From assembly GCA_026874595.1 (NCBI GenBank), contig CM049318.1:39581956-39645955 (forward strand): a stretch of DNA of 64,000 nt, written 5' to 3'. Position 1 is the first letter of the stretch. Each line of letters begins with the position of its first letter. Below, in pieces: positions 50,476 through 63,854 of the stretch. This DNA is from Sipunculus nudus. Lineage: Eukaryota > Annelida > Sipuncula > Golfingiida > Sipunculidae. The notes beneath the pieces are model-generated. The model had not been told where the DNA came from. It saw nothing but the letters and a program-made list of their open reading frames with translations, and made no database searches. Made by a program: the position numbers and the translations under genes.

Positions 50476-51850
50476 CAATAGATGGATTTCAATGTTAAGC
50501 GGATGTACGGAAAGGCTTCTCCGTCTTCACACGTACCTTGATGCAGGGTATATGTGATACACAAACACCAGATCCGAACCTTTTTTGAAGAATTTAATTA
50601 TGTGTGGGGCTTTGTCTGCAACAAATGCAAATAATCTTTTTATCATAACAGAACCAATTTATCTTCGTTAGCAAAAATATTAAATCATAGAATATTAGGT
50701 AAAACTTCCAAATAGGAGATAAACGATATGCGGCATGTTTCTGCATAGTCAATAATGATAGCTGATTGGTATATGATTTTACTGTAATGATCGTCTGTCT
50801 TTTATGCTTAGTTAACAAATAAAACAAAATACGAACTCCGTAAAAATACAAAATACAAAATTCCAGTTACGGTTTGAATTAGCAGGCTTAGAGCTATATA
50901 TATACTTGTACCAACTGTATTTTTCAAACATATTCTATTTCTCCAGATAAATTGTTTACCTCTCTTAACTTTCCAAGGAAACACAGCAATAGTATTCTAC
51001 AATATTTCTTCTATCATGAAGTTTTCTTCATTACCTAGCGTAGTTGCTTACTTGTTTCGAATTCTTCGACCAACATCTGAAAACAACTATTGGTATTTCA
51101 AAGCGGATTGTTTTATATTACACTTGGTTAACGCCCGAGGAAATTATGGACAATAGTTCAAAGAACTGAAAGGCAAACTACGCGTGGTAGGTTGCATTTT
51201 TATTACACACTATTTTGAACGCTATAAGCCCTTTATCATAGAATCCAAATATGGAATTACCATCCATATCCCTGAAAGCCTGGGTGACAGAAGCAGAACT
51301 CCACTTAAGTAACTTTACGTACATCCGGTTTGATGATAAAATAATACATAACAGAGACCCTTCCGACAAACCAGCACGTATGGACATCACTGGGTACGTT
51401 TCCGCGATCATTTACTTCCAGCTTTTGGCTACAGCTTTGGTTGATTAAACTTATAGGATGCGAGGAGGCTCACTGCTTCCGACTTCTGGGAATGGTGCAA
51501 AAATGGTTGCAGGTGGCGCCACCAGTTTTAGTGTATGTTATAAACCATTCAAGGTCTACATTTGTATAAAATTTTTATCCTGATTTGTCAAACGAGTCCG
51601 AAGATATATGGGTTAATGTGCCAAAAAAGACGCACAGATGTACGCACAAGAGAGAGGAAAGGTCAGAGGTCAACCAAATTGAGGGCCCAGCAGTTCACAT
51701 GTGACCCAATCGTAATTCCGAATTTAAATAAAATTCTGCCCAGTGGTTACGGAGGAATTCTCCGGAAACCTATGCGGCGTGCAAATGAAAACATAGTAAC
51801 CGCAAAATTCTATTTTGGAGGATACAATTAGCCAAATATATTCTAATACA
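50476..51850. other. left arm, no gene recognised
   Basis: AT-rich sequence. Frames at 50594-50851 (minus), 51178-51411 (minus) and 51251-51448 (plus) are opposite or isolated and match no family. Confidence 0.4.
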
Positions 51851-52700
51851 ATTGAAAGAACCTTACCCTGAGATAATTTTTGTGAAACATTAAATGATTC
51901 AGCTTGACATTTTCATCATAAACCATTTTTAAACTGAAAGAGGCATAACTTTTGAGGTTTCTAGCGGTAAAATGACAGGTTGATGTAGATGGCGCCACAA
52001 AAACTGCAATTTCAAATATGAGTCATGTGATCAACAATGCACAAAATTTGGTGATGCAAGCTCCTGTTGATTCTGAGATTCTTATGTCAGATTGCTTACT
52101 TGGCCAAATGACTAAGTTCAAATTCCTGTAACTCCGCAAAAATTCATCAAACCCAAACCGTTTGAACAAAATTGAGAGAGCTTATCTCTGGGATCATTTC
52201 TATGAAATATTGAACCAATTGGCTGAATGATTTAAGAGAAGAAGATTTTCAAAGTTTTCCTTGCACTTTCATTATGAAATATTAGTAAATGTGGCTCCAC
52301 AAAACGCTCGGTCCCACATCATTTGATATGTGACCAAATGACTAAGTTCAGCTTCTTGTAACTCGGATAAAATTTACCGAACTGGAGCCATTCTAACAAA
52401 CTTGGAAGAGATTGTTTCACTGATTATTCCTGTGAAATATTGTACAATTTGGCTGGACAGTTTCCTGTAACTCAGCCAAAATTTCCCAAACTTGAACCAT
52501 TCGAACAAACTTGGAAGATATTGTTTCAGAGATTATTCCTGTGAAATATTGTAAAATTTGGCTGGACAATTTGAGAGAAGAATTTTTTTCCCGCTGTTCC
52601 TCTATAAAATCTAAGTAATTGCAGATAGCAAAAAAATTACAGAATTTTTTAGATAACTTATTATTTGCATAAAATTTGGTGATTATAGCTCCTGTCGATT
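51850..52700. repeat. diverged tandem repeat, left arm
   Basis: Recurring theme GAACAAACTTGGAAGA ... TTATTCCTGTGAAATATTGT ... AATTTGGCTGGACA, seen at least four times with substantial divergence (roughly 105-220 bases apart). Similar in style to the 333-bp repeat at 7880. Mirror at 55062-55912. Confidence 0.6.
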
Positions 52701-53179
52701 TTGAGATAGCATGGGTTAACGTACGGACGACGCCACACTATTGCATAAGCTCACAGGTTCCCTAGAAACAAAACAGAACGCCTCGTGGCTTTTTTGGCGA
52801 GATCATGAGACCACTCATGTAGCTCGTTATGAACCGACTCCTCTGTTCACACACACATATATTTATATACATGTTTATATATATATGTATAATAATAATA
52901 ATTTAATTATAATAATAATAATGATAAGATGAAGAAGTAATTGACCGCACAGAAATAATAGTAGAAAAAAACTTTTGCATGATGTTTATTTTGCAACATA
53001 AATTCCTAGCATACAAATTTATATATGTTGTTTTAGTTATCTTGACCTTTTCTCTTGAACTCATTTGGCATGCGCGAATGTAATGCCGGAATGGGCATAT
53101 AATGGGCATATTATCTTCCACACACTAGAAAGTATATATATTTCGCAATTTCAACCAAGAATGCATACAAATATTACAT

Positions 53180-53189
<10 letters not shown>

Positions 53190-53232
<43 letters not shown>
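53190..53232. repeat. (AT)n microsatellite, left arm
   Basis: AT run preceded by (CA)5; the right-arm counterpart (54541-54579) lacks most of the CA part, giving the 12-base offset. Confidence 0.9.
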
Positions 53233-53233
<1 letters not shown>

Positions 53234-53738
53234 CGATCACAAAGGCTGATGATCTTTTGTTATCCCTGTTTGTCCCAAAAAACATGGTAAATGCAAGCAT
53301 TGTGCTTTTTCTACTGTCAGACAGTACATGAGCACTGTAAGACTTTTTCATCTTAAAGGGACATAATCACCATCAATAAAAAGCCTATTCATTCACACTC
53401 TCAGTTCAATTTTGCTCTAAACAAAAGTTTCCCAGCCAACCTATCCCAGCACACAGTCTCAGTGCCTCGCATACGTTTGTTTAACACTTTTTTATGGCTC
53501 TGCATGTTGGTAAACAGTCCATGTGTGTCTGTTTACCACAACAAGGCCGCGTCACAGTAGGACCGCGCAACACGCGGTTTTTCAGCCAGCGGGAACATGT
53601 GTTATTTTGTTTTGACCAAGTCAGTTAGTGTATCTCCTGATTGAAACGTGTTGTGGCTCCGCGATGACATTGCCCCACGTGTTGTGTTTATGTTGACACC
53701 TGTGATCGCGCCCGATGCATTGTTTTTAAAACTCGTTT

Positions 53739-53766
53739 TAACAAACAGTGTTGTTTTTCTTCAGAG

Positions 53767-53818
<52 letters not shown>

Positions 53819-54035
53819 GTATTTATACACACAATGGCGGAAGAATGGAAACTGTCGTGTCGTTTGATACCCATATTTCTAAGCTCCCATGCAGTCAGAG
53901 CGTTCTCTAAGCTAAAGTTAAAGGGGCTCAATCGCCTATCAAGCATGTTGAATTAACACAAAAAATAGTTTCTTCCCTTTTAAATAAATCTGTACCTGCC
54001 AACATATTGCCTTGAAACCGTTTGCTTACTCCTGT
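53739..54035. other. 297-bp unique spacer at the palindrome centre
   Basis: The arms stop pairing between 53738 and 54036 (ACTCGTTT against AAACGAGT). The spacer holds an (AT)n run (about 53766-53814) and a non-repeated stretch with TTAAAGGGGCTCAATCGCC, similar to TTAAAGGGACATAATCACC in the arms near 53353. No gene recognised; a 102-codon frame crossing it is composition-driven. Confidence 0.85.
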
Positions 54036-54540
54036 AAACGAGTTTTAAAAACAATGCATCGGGCGCGATCACAGGTGTCAACATAAACACAACACGTGGG
54101 GCAATGTCATCGCGGAGCCACAACACGTTTCAATCAGGAGATACACTAACTGACTTGGTCAAAACAAAATAACACATGTTCCCGCTGGCTGAAAAACCGC
54201 GTGTTGCGCGGTCCTACTGTGACGCGGCCTTGTTGTGGTAAACAGACACACATGGACTGTTTACCAACATGCAGAGCCATAAAAAAGTGTTAAACAAACG
54301 TATGCGAGGCACTGAGACTGTGTGCTGGGATAGGTTGGCTGGGAAACTTTTGTTTAGAGCAAAATTGAACTGAGAGTGTGAATGAATAGGCTTTTTATTG
54401 ATGGTGATTATGTCCCTTTAAGATGAAAAAGTCTTACAGTGCTCATGTACTGTCTGACAGTAGAAAAAGCACAATGCTTGCATTTACCATGTTTTTTGGG
54501 ACAAACAGGGATAACAAAAGATCATCAGCCTTTGTGATCG

Positions 54541-54582
<42 letters not shown>

Positions 54583-55061
54583 ATGTAATATTTGTATGCA
54601 TTCTTGGTTGAAATTGCGAAATATATATACTTTCTAGTGTGTGGAAGATAATATGCCCATTATATGCCCATTCCGGCATTACATTCGCGCATGCCAAATG
54701 AGTTCAAGAGAAAAGGTCAAGATAACTAAAACAACATATATAAATTTGTATGCTAGGAATTTATGTTGCAAAATAAACATCATGCAAAAGTTTTTTTCTA
54801 CTATTATTTCTGTGCGGTCAATTACTTCTTCATCTTATCATTATTATTATTATAATTAAATTATTATTATTATACATATATATATAAACATGTATATAAA
54901 TATTTGTGTGTGTGAACAGAGGAGTCGGTTCATAACGAGCTACATGAGTGGTCTCATGATCTCGCCAAAAAAGCCACGAGGCGTTCTGTTTTGTTTCTAG
55001 GGAACCTGTGAGCTTATGCAATAGTGTGGCGTCGTCCGTACGTTAACCCATGCTATCTCAA

Positions 55062-55912
55062 AATCGACAGGAGCTATAATCACCAAATTTTATGCAAATA
55101 ATAAGTTATCTAAAAAATTCTGTAATTTTTTTGCTATCTGCAATTACTTAGATTTTATAGAGGAACAGCGGGAAAAAAATTCTTCTCTCAAATTGTCCAG
55201 CCAAATTTTACAATATTTCACAGGAATAATCTCTGAAACAATATCTTCCAAGTTTGTTCGAATGGTTCAAGTTTGGGGAATTTTGGCTGAGTTACAGGAA
55301 ACTGTCCAGCCAAATTGTACAATATTTCACAGGAATAATCAGTGAAACAATCTCTTCCAAGTTTGTTAGAATGGCTCCAGTTCGGTAAATTTTATCCGAG
55401 TTACAAGAAGCTGAACTTAGTCATTTGGTCACATATCAAATGATGTGGGACCGAGCGTTTTGTGGAGCCACATTTACTAATATTTCATAATGAAAGTGCA
55501 AGGAAAACTTTGAAAATCTTCTTCTCTTAAATCATTCAGCCAATTGGTTCAATATTTCATAGAAATGATCCCAGAGATAAGCTCTCTCAATTTTGTTCAA
55601 ACGGTTTGGGTTTGATGAATTTTTGCGGAGTTACAGGAATTTGAACTTAGTCATTTGGCCAAGTAAGCAATCTGACATAAGAATCTCAGAATCAACAGGA
55701 GCTTGCATCACCAAATTTTGTGCATTGTTGATCACATGACTCATATTTGAAATTGCAGTTTTTGTGGCGCCATCTACATCAACCTGTCATTTTACCGCTA
55801 GAAACCTCAAAAGTTATGCCTCTTTCAGTTTAAAAATGGTTTATGATGAAAATGTCAAGCTGAATCATTTAATGTTTCACAAAAATTATCTCAGGGTAAG
55901 GTTCTTTCAATT
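55062..55912. repeat. diverged tandem repeat, right arm
   Basis: Mirror of 51850-52700, with the same order of units. Confidence 0.6.
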
Positions 55913-57286
55913 GTATTAGAATATATTTGGCTAATTGTATCCTCCAAAACAGAATTTTGCGGTTACTATGTTTTCATTTGCACGCCGCATAGGTTTCCGG
56001 AGAATTCCTCCGTAACCACTGGGCAGAATTTTATTTAAATTCGGAATTACGATTGGGTCACATGTGAACTGCTGGGCCCTCAATTTGGTTGACCTCTGAC
56101 CTTTCCTCTCTCTTGTGCGTACATCTGTGCGTCTTTTTTGGCACATTAACCCATATATCTTCGGATTCGTTTGACAAATCAGGATAAAAATTTTATACAA
56201 ATGTAGACCTTGAATGGTTTATAACATACACTAAAACTGGTGGCGCCACCTGCAACCATTTTTGCACCATTCCCAGAAGTCGGAAGCAGTGAGCCTCCTC
56301 GCATCCTATAAGTTTAATCAACCAAAGCTGTAGCCAAAAGCTGGAAGTAAATGATCGCGGAAACGTACCCAGTGATGTCCATACGTGCTGGTTTGTCGGA
56401 AGGGTCTCTGTTATGTATTATTTTATCATCAAACCGGATGTACTTAAAGTTACTTAAGTGGAGTTCTGCTTCTGTCACCCAGGCTTTCAGGGATATGGAT
56501 GGTAATTCCATATTTGGATTCTATGATAAAGGGCTTATAGCGTTCAAAATAGTGTGTAATAAAAATGCAACCTACCACGCGTAGTTTGCCTTTCAGTTCT
56601 TTGAACTATTGTCCATAATTTCCTCGGGCGTTAACCAAGTGTAATATAAAACAATCCGCTTTGAAATACCAATAGTTGTTTTCAGATGTTGGTCGAAGAA
56701 TTCGAAACAAGTAAGCAACTACGCTAGGTAATGAAGAAAACTTCATGATAGAAGAAATATTGTAGAATACTATTGCTGTGTTTCCTTGAAAAGTTAAGAG
56801 AGGTAAACAATTTATCTGGAGAAATAGAATATGTTTGAAAAATACAGTTGGTACAAGTATATATATAGCTCTAAGCCTGCTAATTCAAACCGTAACTGGA
56901 ATTTTGTATTTTGTATTTTTACGGAGTTCGTATTTTGTTTTATTTGTTAACTAAGCATAAAAGACAGACGATCATTACAGTAAAATCATATACCAATCAG
57001 CTATCATTATTGACTATGCAGAAACATGCCGCATATCGTTTATCTCCTATTTGGAAGTTTTACCTAATATTCTATGATTTAATATTTTTGCTAACGAAGA
57101 TAAATTGGTTCTGTTATGATAAAAAGATTATTTGCATTTGTTGCAGACAAAGCCCCACACATAATTAAATTCTTCAAAAAAGGTTCGGATCTGGTGTTTG
57201 TGTATCACATATACCCTGCATCAAGGTACGTGTGAAGACGGAGAAGCCTTTCCGTACATCCGCTGAACATTGAAATCCATCTATTG

Positions 57287-58078
57287 GTCGAAAGGTTTTA
57301 AACACACCTATTTATGTTGATGACTTACGATATGGTTTTAAAGACACCTATTTATGTTGATGACTTACGAAAGGTTTTAAGGACACCTATTTATGTTGAT
57401 GACTTACGAAAAGTTTTAAGGACACCTACTTATGTTGATGACTTACGGAAGGTTTTAAAAACACCTATTTATGTTGATGACTTACGAAAGGTTTTAAAGA
57501 CACCTATTTATGTTAATGACTTACGATATGGTTTTAAACACACCTATTTATGTTGATGACTTACGAAAGGTTTTAAAGACACCTATTTATGTTGATGACT
57601 TACGAAACGTTTTAAGGACACCTACTTATGTTGATGACTTACGAAAGGTTTTAAAGACACCTATTTATGTTGATGACTTACGAAAAGTTTTAAGGACACC
57701 TACTTATGTTGATGACTTACGAAAGGTTTTAAAGACACCTATTTATGTTGATGACTTAGGAAAGGTTTTAAAGACACCCATTATGTTTATGATCTACGAA
57801 AGGTTTTAAAGACACCCATTTATGTTTATGACTTACGAAAGGTTTTATAGACACCCATTTATGTTGATGACTTACGAAAGGTTTTAAAGACACCTATTTA
57901 TGTTGATGATTTACGAAAGGTTTTAAAGACACCCATTTATGTTGATGACTTACGAAAGGTTTAAAAGTCACCAATTTATGTTTATGACTTACGAAAGGTT
58001 TTAAAGACACTTATTTATGTTGATGATTTACGAAAGGTTTTAAAGGCACCCATTTATGTTGATGACTTACGAACTGAC
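57287..58078. repeat. 39-bp minisatellite, right arm
   Basis: Mirror of 49684-50475 with the same number and order of variant units; the plus-strand frame is the 13-residue repeat. Confidence 0.95.
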
Positions 58079-58613
58079 TTATGAGTGTTAAAAAGCATAA
58101 CCAGTTGTTATGGACGGGTGTCCGACATTATTCTCAAAGATTCATCAGCGAATTTTCAAAATTCCTCATGAGAGTGCTCATTGGGTGTTGACATGTTCAT
58201 CCATATCAATTTCCAACCATTATGAATGTAATGAATGAAAAACAAACGTATTTGCTTTGAAATACGAGTTGTAGCTCCGAAATGTTGGAAATATAATAAA
58301 CTACATGCTGGAAACATATGACAGTCTAGTCTTGGTGTGTTACCTGTAAAGGCCATGAAAGTATCCAAATGGAACAACTAAAACTAATATTTTTTTTAAA
58401 TATAGAAGGTCTTTGGTACACGATCAGCTCAAACCCCGGGAATTCCAAGGAAGCTCTAACAACCACGGAGATGCGACACCTCAACCCATGCATTCAGAGG
58501 ACTCAACTTAGTGATATCACAGATATATTTTCTTTTCCATGCGTTGGCAAAATATGATATATTATATATACGATTTCGTTTTATAAAAAACCGGAAATTC
58601 TCTCTGTCACGTA

Positions 58614-58660
<47 letters not shown>

Positions 58661-58663
58661 ATA
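58614..58663. repeat. (AT)n microsatellite, right arm
   Basis: About 50 bases, mirror of the 74-base tract at 49075-49148. Confidence 0.92.
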
Positions 58664-60192
58664 ACACAAAAGGTCACACTTGTAGAACTCAAAGCGATGA
58701 AGTGGAAAGGAATATGTTTCCTGCCTACTTAGATTGTGCGAATATCAGTCTAAATTTTTTCGTAAGTTCCAATGTATCTAATTGTATCGAGTTTGCGCAC
58801 ATATTATTTACTATAATCAATTCATGTCATAATACATATACTTTGAAAAGGTTATATGGCGAGATTGCAAATATGTAATTTTAGTGAAACACCGGAAATT
58901 TAAACCTGCAGTATGTTTTGTTAAAGATAAATCCCTCCATATTCATAAAAGGCAATAAAAAGATCAAAACATACAGGAAGAGGAGAATCCATATTCATAC
59001 ATGACCAGTTACTCATACCAGTGTTGAAGACATCGTTCACCGTGACTTAATTATTACCGATATTCTAATGATATTGATATTGTCTATTATGTCCATAAAT
59101 GTGTGACCGATATCCTTATAATGTTCCGAGTGTCTATTATGTCTATTTATGTGTGATCTTAAATAAAATTAACATGTAAATTATAAACTAAAACAATATC
59201 ACCTTGACACAGCTTCCTGCTGTATATGGTATGGAGCCTTCCTGTTTGTTTGAATCAGTAAACCTGGATTGTGGCTTGAACCTATGATCACGACTTTTTC
59301 TTGTATGTTGTCTCTGTATGCATCACAGGGAATATCATGGTGTAAAAAATATATATGCATTAGCCCTGAGTACATTATAGTAAGCACTTATATTGATTGA
59401 TTTAGCCTAAATTGATTCGTGATTCAAGGCATACTGAGGAATTCACTGCAGTGGTCTTCCATCATGTTGCATTCCTTTGGTGGTAACAACCCATTATCTT
59501 AACTTAATGATAAGGCTACAAATGATTACCAATATGCTGAGTTAAAATGGAAATATTATCGCTCATGGTAGGTGTTGTTAAGAAGTATACTAATAAAGTA
59601 TACTGGTCTGGTTTATGTCAAATGATAACGTACTTGTAGGCGTTGTCAGAAATCACGAAAACATTTACATTCCCATAGAGCCTTAAAGTTCGTTCCTCCC
59701 TAACGGCACTCTGACAGTCAATACGCTGGTCAAGGGAATTCTACAACGACAGGCATGTATGTGAAAACCGTACAACATTTTACACTTGGGCTTGTTACAT
59801 TTGGATGCACGCATGGCAAAGCAACCAGGCATGCGGACATATTGGTAAGTCCTTGGTCTCAAAAGTAGAAAATTATAGTCCATGGTTGTGGGATCGCTGA
59901 GGCGAGTGACGTTTGCACGGATTGGTACATGGTACACTTCAGTTTGATGCGATGGCGCAGGATTTTTATATACAGATAAACTTTAAGATATCCCTTTTCG
60001 GAAGTACATTTGCTATCTCGGCGGTAATGTTGAAGGCTGACTATGAATGGCTGAATCTTGTTTGAAAATTTTTTTTTTGTGCTTGATTACTTCATTTCAT
60101 AGGCACCATATACCAATCCTTTTTATCTGACCAATTCTAATGTATGTTCCTGCCTTTATTCATTTATATTTATGATCAGTCTAAGCAACTTC

Positions 60193-60455
60193 CAAGGGTA
60201 ACAGGTTTATGTGGCCACGTGACTTAAAGCCGGGAGCTCATGATTTCGAATCTCAGCCGTGATTTCATAGACGGCCCCCTAACAGGGTAAGCGCTCTGCA
60301 GGCAAAATGGGAGTGCAGTTCCCCATGGCCGTGATTTGCTCACAAACGTGTTTCATTCACCCGCCTTTCCTTGGTGTTATGACCCAGCAATGAGCAAGAA
60401 TACAAACCCGGGGTCCGCAGGGCAGTAGTCAGCGGGCCTGGTTTACTCCAGGATT
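60193..60455 (+). mobile_element. SINE-like element, right-arm copy
   Basis: Mirror of 47290-47545. It carries a 7-base insertion near 60385 (GACCCAGCAATGAGCAAG against GACCAAGCAAG in the left arm). Confidence 0.6.
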
Positions 60456-62435
60456 AAAAAAAATGAGAGAAAGCGCGGGATACTGCCCTGTACAATGGAT
60501 TTCTGCAGATATACATGCACTTAGATAAAGTTAGCATTGAAAAAATGGAGTCAGTTACCTGCAACAAAAAATAAATAAAAGAACCATTTAAGGTTACATA
60601 ATCAACGGAATGGCCAGTGTCACCAGAAATCGGTGACAATAAGTACGGTGTTTTGTATCATAGTTTAACGAAGTCTGTTCTCTATTGATATTGACGTGAA
60701 GCGTCATCCTAAAGGTCTTCATTGTATATATATGAAATCCCATCGGCTACCAGCTGATTTTATCTGTGTCACGCATTGAGTGTATTACTTCTGGTATGTG
60801 GGTCGCCAAGGTGACGCTAGCAGTCAAACCAGGTCACATATAACCTTATATGGGACAATTGAGCCATAAGCCAATCAGAGAACCGGATAGCCGTATTGTG
60901 ACAGCGATTGTGACGTCAGAGTTCAGGGAGAGACGCTAGATGCTGCCTTCAGTTGGGTCTTGAAGCTTGAGGTGGCATCACGCTTGCAAGGGAGTGGGAA
61001 CATTGAAACGCCAGGAACGGTATAGAAGCAAGCTTCTACATGAAGCAAGGACCCAGCTCATGAGAACTCAGCCGTGCTGCCGACAGAGCTTCGTATTGGC
61101 GATAAAGTGAAAGAGCGCTCGTCACCTGCCGGCCTAGTTCAGCTTGACCAAGAAACATAACCGCCGTAATCCGGGAAACCATTGCTACACGAGCAAGGTC
61201 AAGGACTCTAATCTCTATGTAAACAAGGAAAGCTATTGCCATACATTGAGAATGTAATCCTACACGGGTCCCTGTCAAGCAAGATCAGTTGAAGGTCGCT
61301 AAAGACTATATGGTGCTAACCATACGCTAGATTCTACACAAAACAGTAACCAGAGATCTCTGAAGAAACTGGACTTTATTGTTATTAATACAAACCACGG
61401 ACTCAGTAAATATCCTGTATTTTTAATGTGAAGGACTGTCGTATTGACACATCAACGCACACACACTCACATCTACGTCTTTGTAAGTATTGTCTTGAAT
61501 TATATTTGTGAATTTAACCTGATGTCTCATAGTTTCTATTGATCTGGGTGTATGATTGTCTGGTATTTTTATACACGTCCTTAAAAGAACCTGGAAATGT
61601 CACCTGTAATGACCATGATCTAATTTCTTGATTAATGAAATCAAGTGGCGAGCGTTAACCCATCCTATTGTTTTTTAGGATATATTCGTTGTAAAGTTTT
61701 CACGTAAGGTCAGGGGGTGAGATTGTATGGCGAGCGTGCCAGGATATAATTAGCCTTAAAAAAAACTGGCTAATTACAGTAAGTTTCAGAAGTTTTGAAC
61801 TGAGAAAACAGTACTGAAACCAGACATTCATATATTCAAACTAAAGTTGATCTGAATTAATAATTGGATATGACACCAAACTGACGTTATAGTGTATACT
61901 TGCACAATGAAATAACCCCACTGTTAGGAGTAAATATTTATTCAGTGAGAATATTACCTGAAGCACAACATTGTTTCAGGATTGGCATATACCTTGTAGA
62001 TTTGGCTAGAACACATGCATGTTTTGTGAGTAATGCTAGTTCAGTAATACCTGGAGATCATTACTAGGTTGATATAAACCCAGATCAGAGTGAAAATTTT
62101 TGATGTTGTTAGATACGCCGTGGTATAATTTTTTCTACACTAGTTTGTGATTGGTCACGTGGTAGGGTCTCTTGACAGGTAAATTTACCCCTCCCGACTG
62201 GCGTGGTAATCATAGGTGCATGATGTTTATTGATATCTTGTTGTCCATCCGTCTGACCCTTCGTCCGACCTTCCGTATGTCCGTCCGTATAAGTAGATTT
62301 TGATGCGTAGAGCTACCGTAGTGTAATTGTACGGATACCGCCGGTTCGTTAGGTTGGCTTTAACGGTACGTGTCTACGGATTTTTAAGAGCGGATTTTAC
62401 TAGATACTGGAATCTTACTAAGTTAGAGCGTTACC

Positions 62436-63344
62436 ATGGAGTCGTTAGAGTCACTTGTTAGATGCGGACAGGCCTTGGGACTTAAAGACCAGGCTTTACA
62501 AGATTATGTTGAGGCTAGACGGCGTGCGGATAAGGAACGTGAGGAAAGAGCTAGGCAACGTGAAATAGAGAGGGAACAGCGGGAATTAGAGCGTGAGCAG
62601 CGGGAATTAGAGCGCGAGCGAGAGGCTAGAGCCCACGAATTAGAGGTTCTAAGGTTAAAGTCTGACTCTGGGGTTAAAGAAGAGAGAAGTAGGGATGTAT
62701 TCCGGAAAATCCAGCTTCCACCTTTTGATGAGGCTCACGATCAGCTAGATGCGTTTCTTGAGCGATTTGAACGGTTAGCTGTATTTCAAGGCTATGATAG
62801 GGAGAATTGGGCGTTATACCTGAGTCCGTTACTGCGGGGTAAGGCGCTAGGGACTTACACACAGTTATCGGTTAGTGAGGCCATGGATTACGATAAGTTA
62901 AAGATAGCCTTGCTAAAGCGATACCAAATGACCGAAGAGGGTTATCGACACAAGTTTCGGACTTGTAGGCATGAGAGAGGCGAAACGCCGAGTCAGTTTG
63001 CGGTGAGACTAAGTGGGTACCTAGACCATTGGATAGGGATGGCAGGGATCGGAGGTGACTACGACGGGGTAGTTAACCTGTTGATGTGCGAGCAGTACGT
63101 AAACTGCTGTAGTAGAGATCTCTCTATGTTTTTGAAAGAGAGACGGTGTCGTGACTTTGATAGTATGGTAGACTTAGCCGAGAGTTATACGGAGGCTCAC
63201 GGTGTACACAGCCTTACAGCAGGTCCTCGTTATAGCAATAATGTGCGCAACCGGTATCTCAGCCTAGAGAGAAGCGAGAGGTTGAGCGCAGTCCAGGGGT
63301 TAGACATTCAAGCCATCAGGAGGCATCAGATGTTACTTATGTAA
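62436..63344 (+). CDS. Gag of the Gmr1-like element, right-arm copy
   Basis: 302 codons whose product is identical to that of 44392-45300. The ATG has the same ACCATGG context and the CCHC knuckle follows in the next register at 63331-63372. The pol part of this copy is deleted, so only Gag could still be made. Confidence 0.8.
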   Translation: MESLESLVRCGQALGLKDQALQDYVEARRRADKEREERARQREIEREQRELEREQRELEREREARAHELEVLRLKSDSGVKEERSRDVFRKIQLPPFDEAHDQLDAFLERFERLAVFQGYDRENWALYLSPLLRGKALGTYTQLSVSEAMDYDKLKIALLKRYQMTEEGYRHKFRTCRHERGETPSQFAVRLSGYLDHWIGMAGIGGDYDGVVNLLMCEQYVNCCSRDLSMFLKERRCRDFDSMVDLAESYTEAHGVHSLTAGPRYSNNVRNRYLSLERSERLSAVQGLDIQAIRRHQMLLM

Positions 63345-63854
63345 TGAACTGGGACATCAGGCGCGAGAATGTAAGACTAGTGCCCGGTCGAGGCCTAGGT
63401 CTTCCCCTCAACTAGGGCGTGCTGCTGGCGATCAGCAGAGGTATAGGACTAATTTTAGCCCCCCGTATAACCCAAAACAGAAGCCTGAGACTATGTCAAT
63501 GGCAGTAGTCGAGGCGGAAACGGAGACAGTCGGTGCGGTGAAACCGGAAGTAGAGAGTCCGAGTCAGTCGTTAGGATTTGCTGCCCAGACAGAAGGCAGA
63601 ATTTTCTGATTTTCTTAGCAGACTGCCTGAGTGTTAGGATGTAATGAGCTATAATGTTTAGCCAGTTAAGTCTAAACATGTACAGGATTTTGCCCTGTGT
63701 CATAGACTGTAGGCATGTACTAATGACAACTTGTTACATGACCCTTATGTATTGCTATGTATTGCTATATGTAAATATGTTTAGCTGGACCCTGTGAGAT
63801 AGAACGATACGATGTATCGAGAAAATACTGTGTATTTTCTTTAAAAGGAGGGGG
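63345..63854 (+). pseudogene. collapsed pol remnant and 3' end, right-arm element
   Basis: After the zinc knuckle and the start of the protease region, sequence is intact to 63597. Eight filler bases (AGAATTTT, 63598-63605) then join directly to the last bases of the RNase H frame at 63606. Relative to the left arm 2841 bases (41298-44138) are missing, covering most of protease and all of integrase and reverse transcriptase. The polypurine tract AAAAGGAGGGGG at 63843-63854 is kept. Confidence 0.88.

Larger units (their letters stand above)
40903..53738 (+). repeat. left arm of a giant inverted repeat (at least 12.8 kb)
   Basis: Base-by-base mirror of 54036-64000. Matching positions add up to 107774 next to the centre, 107762 over most of the inner part, 107738 and 107736 further out and 104903 at the outer end; the steps are a few microsatellite or small indels and one 2841-bp deletion in the right arm. 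The pairing reaches the last base of the window (64000 pairs with 40903), so the true left boundary may lie further left. Confidence 0.95.

Noticed and set aside
62674-62862. 62-codon frame antisense to gag (also 44874-45062)
   Set aside because: Shadow frame of gag on the opposite strand.
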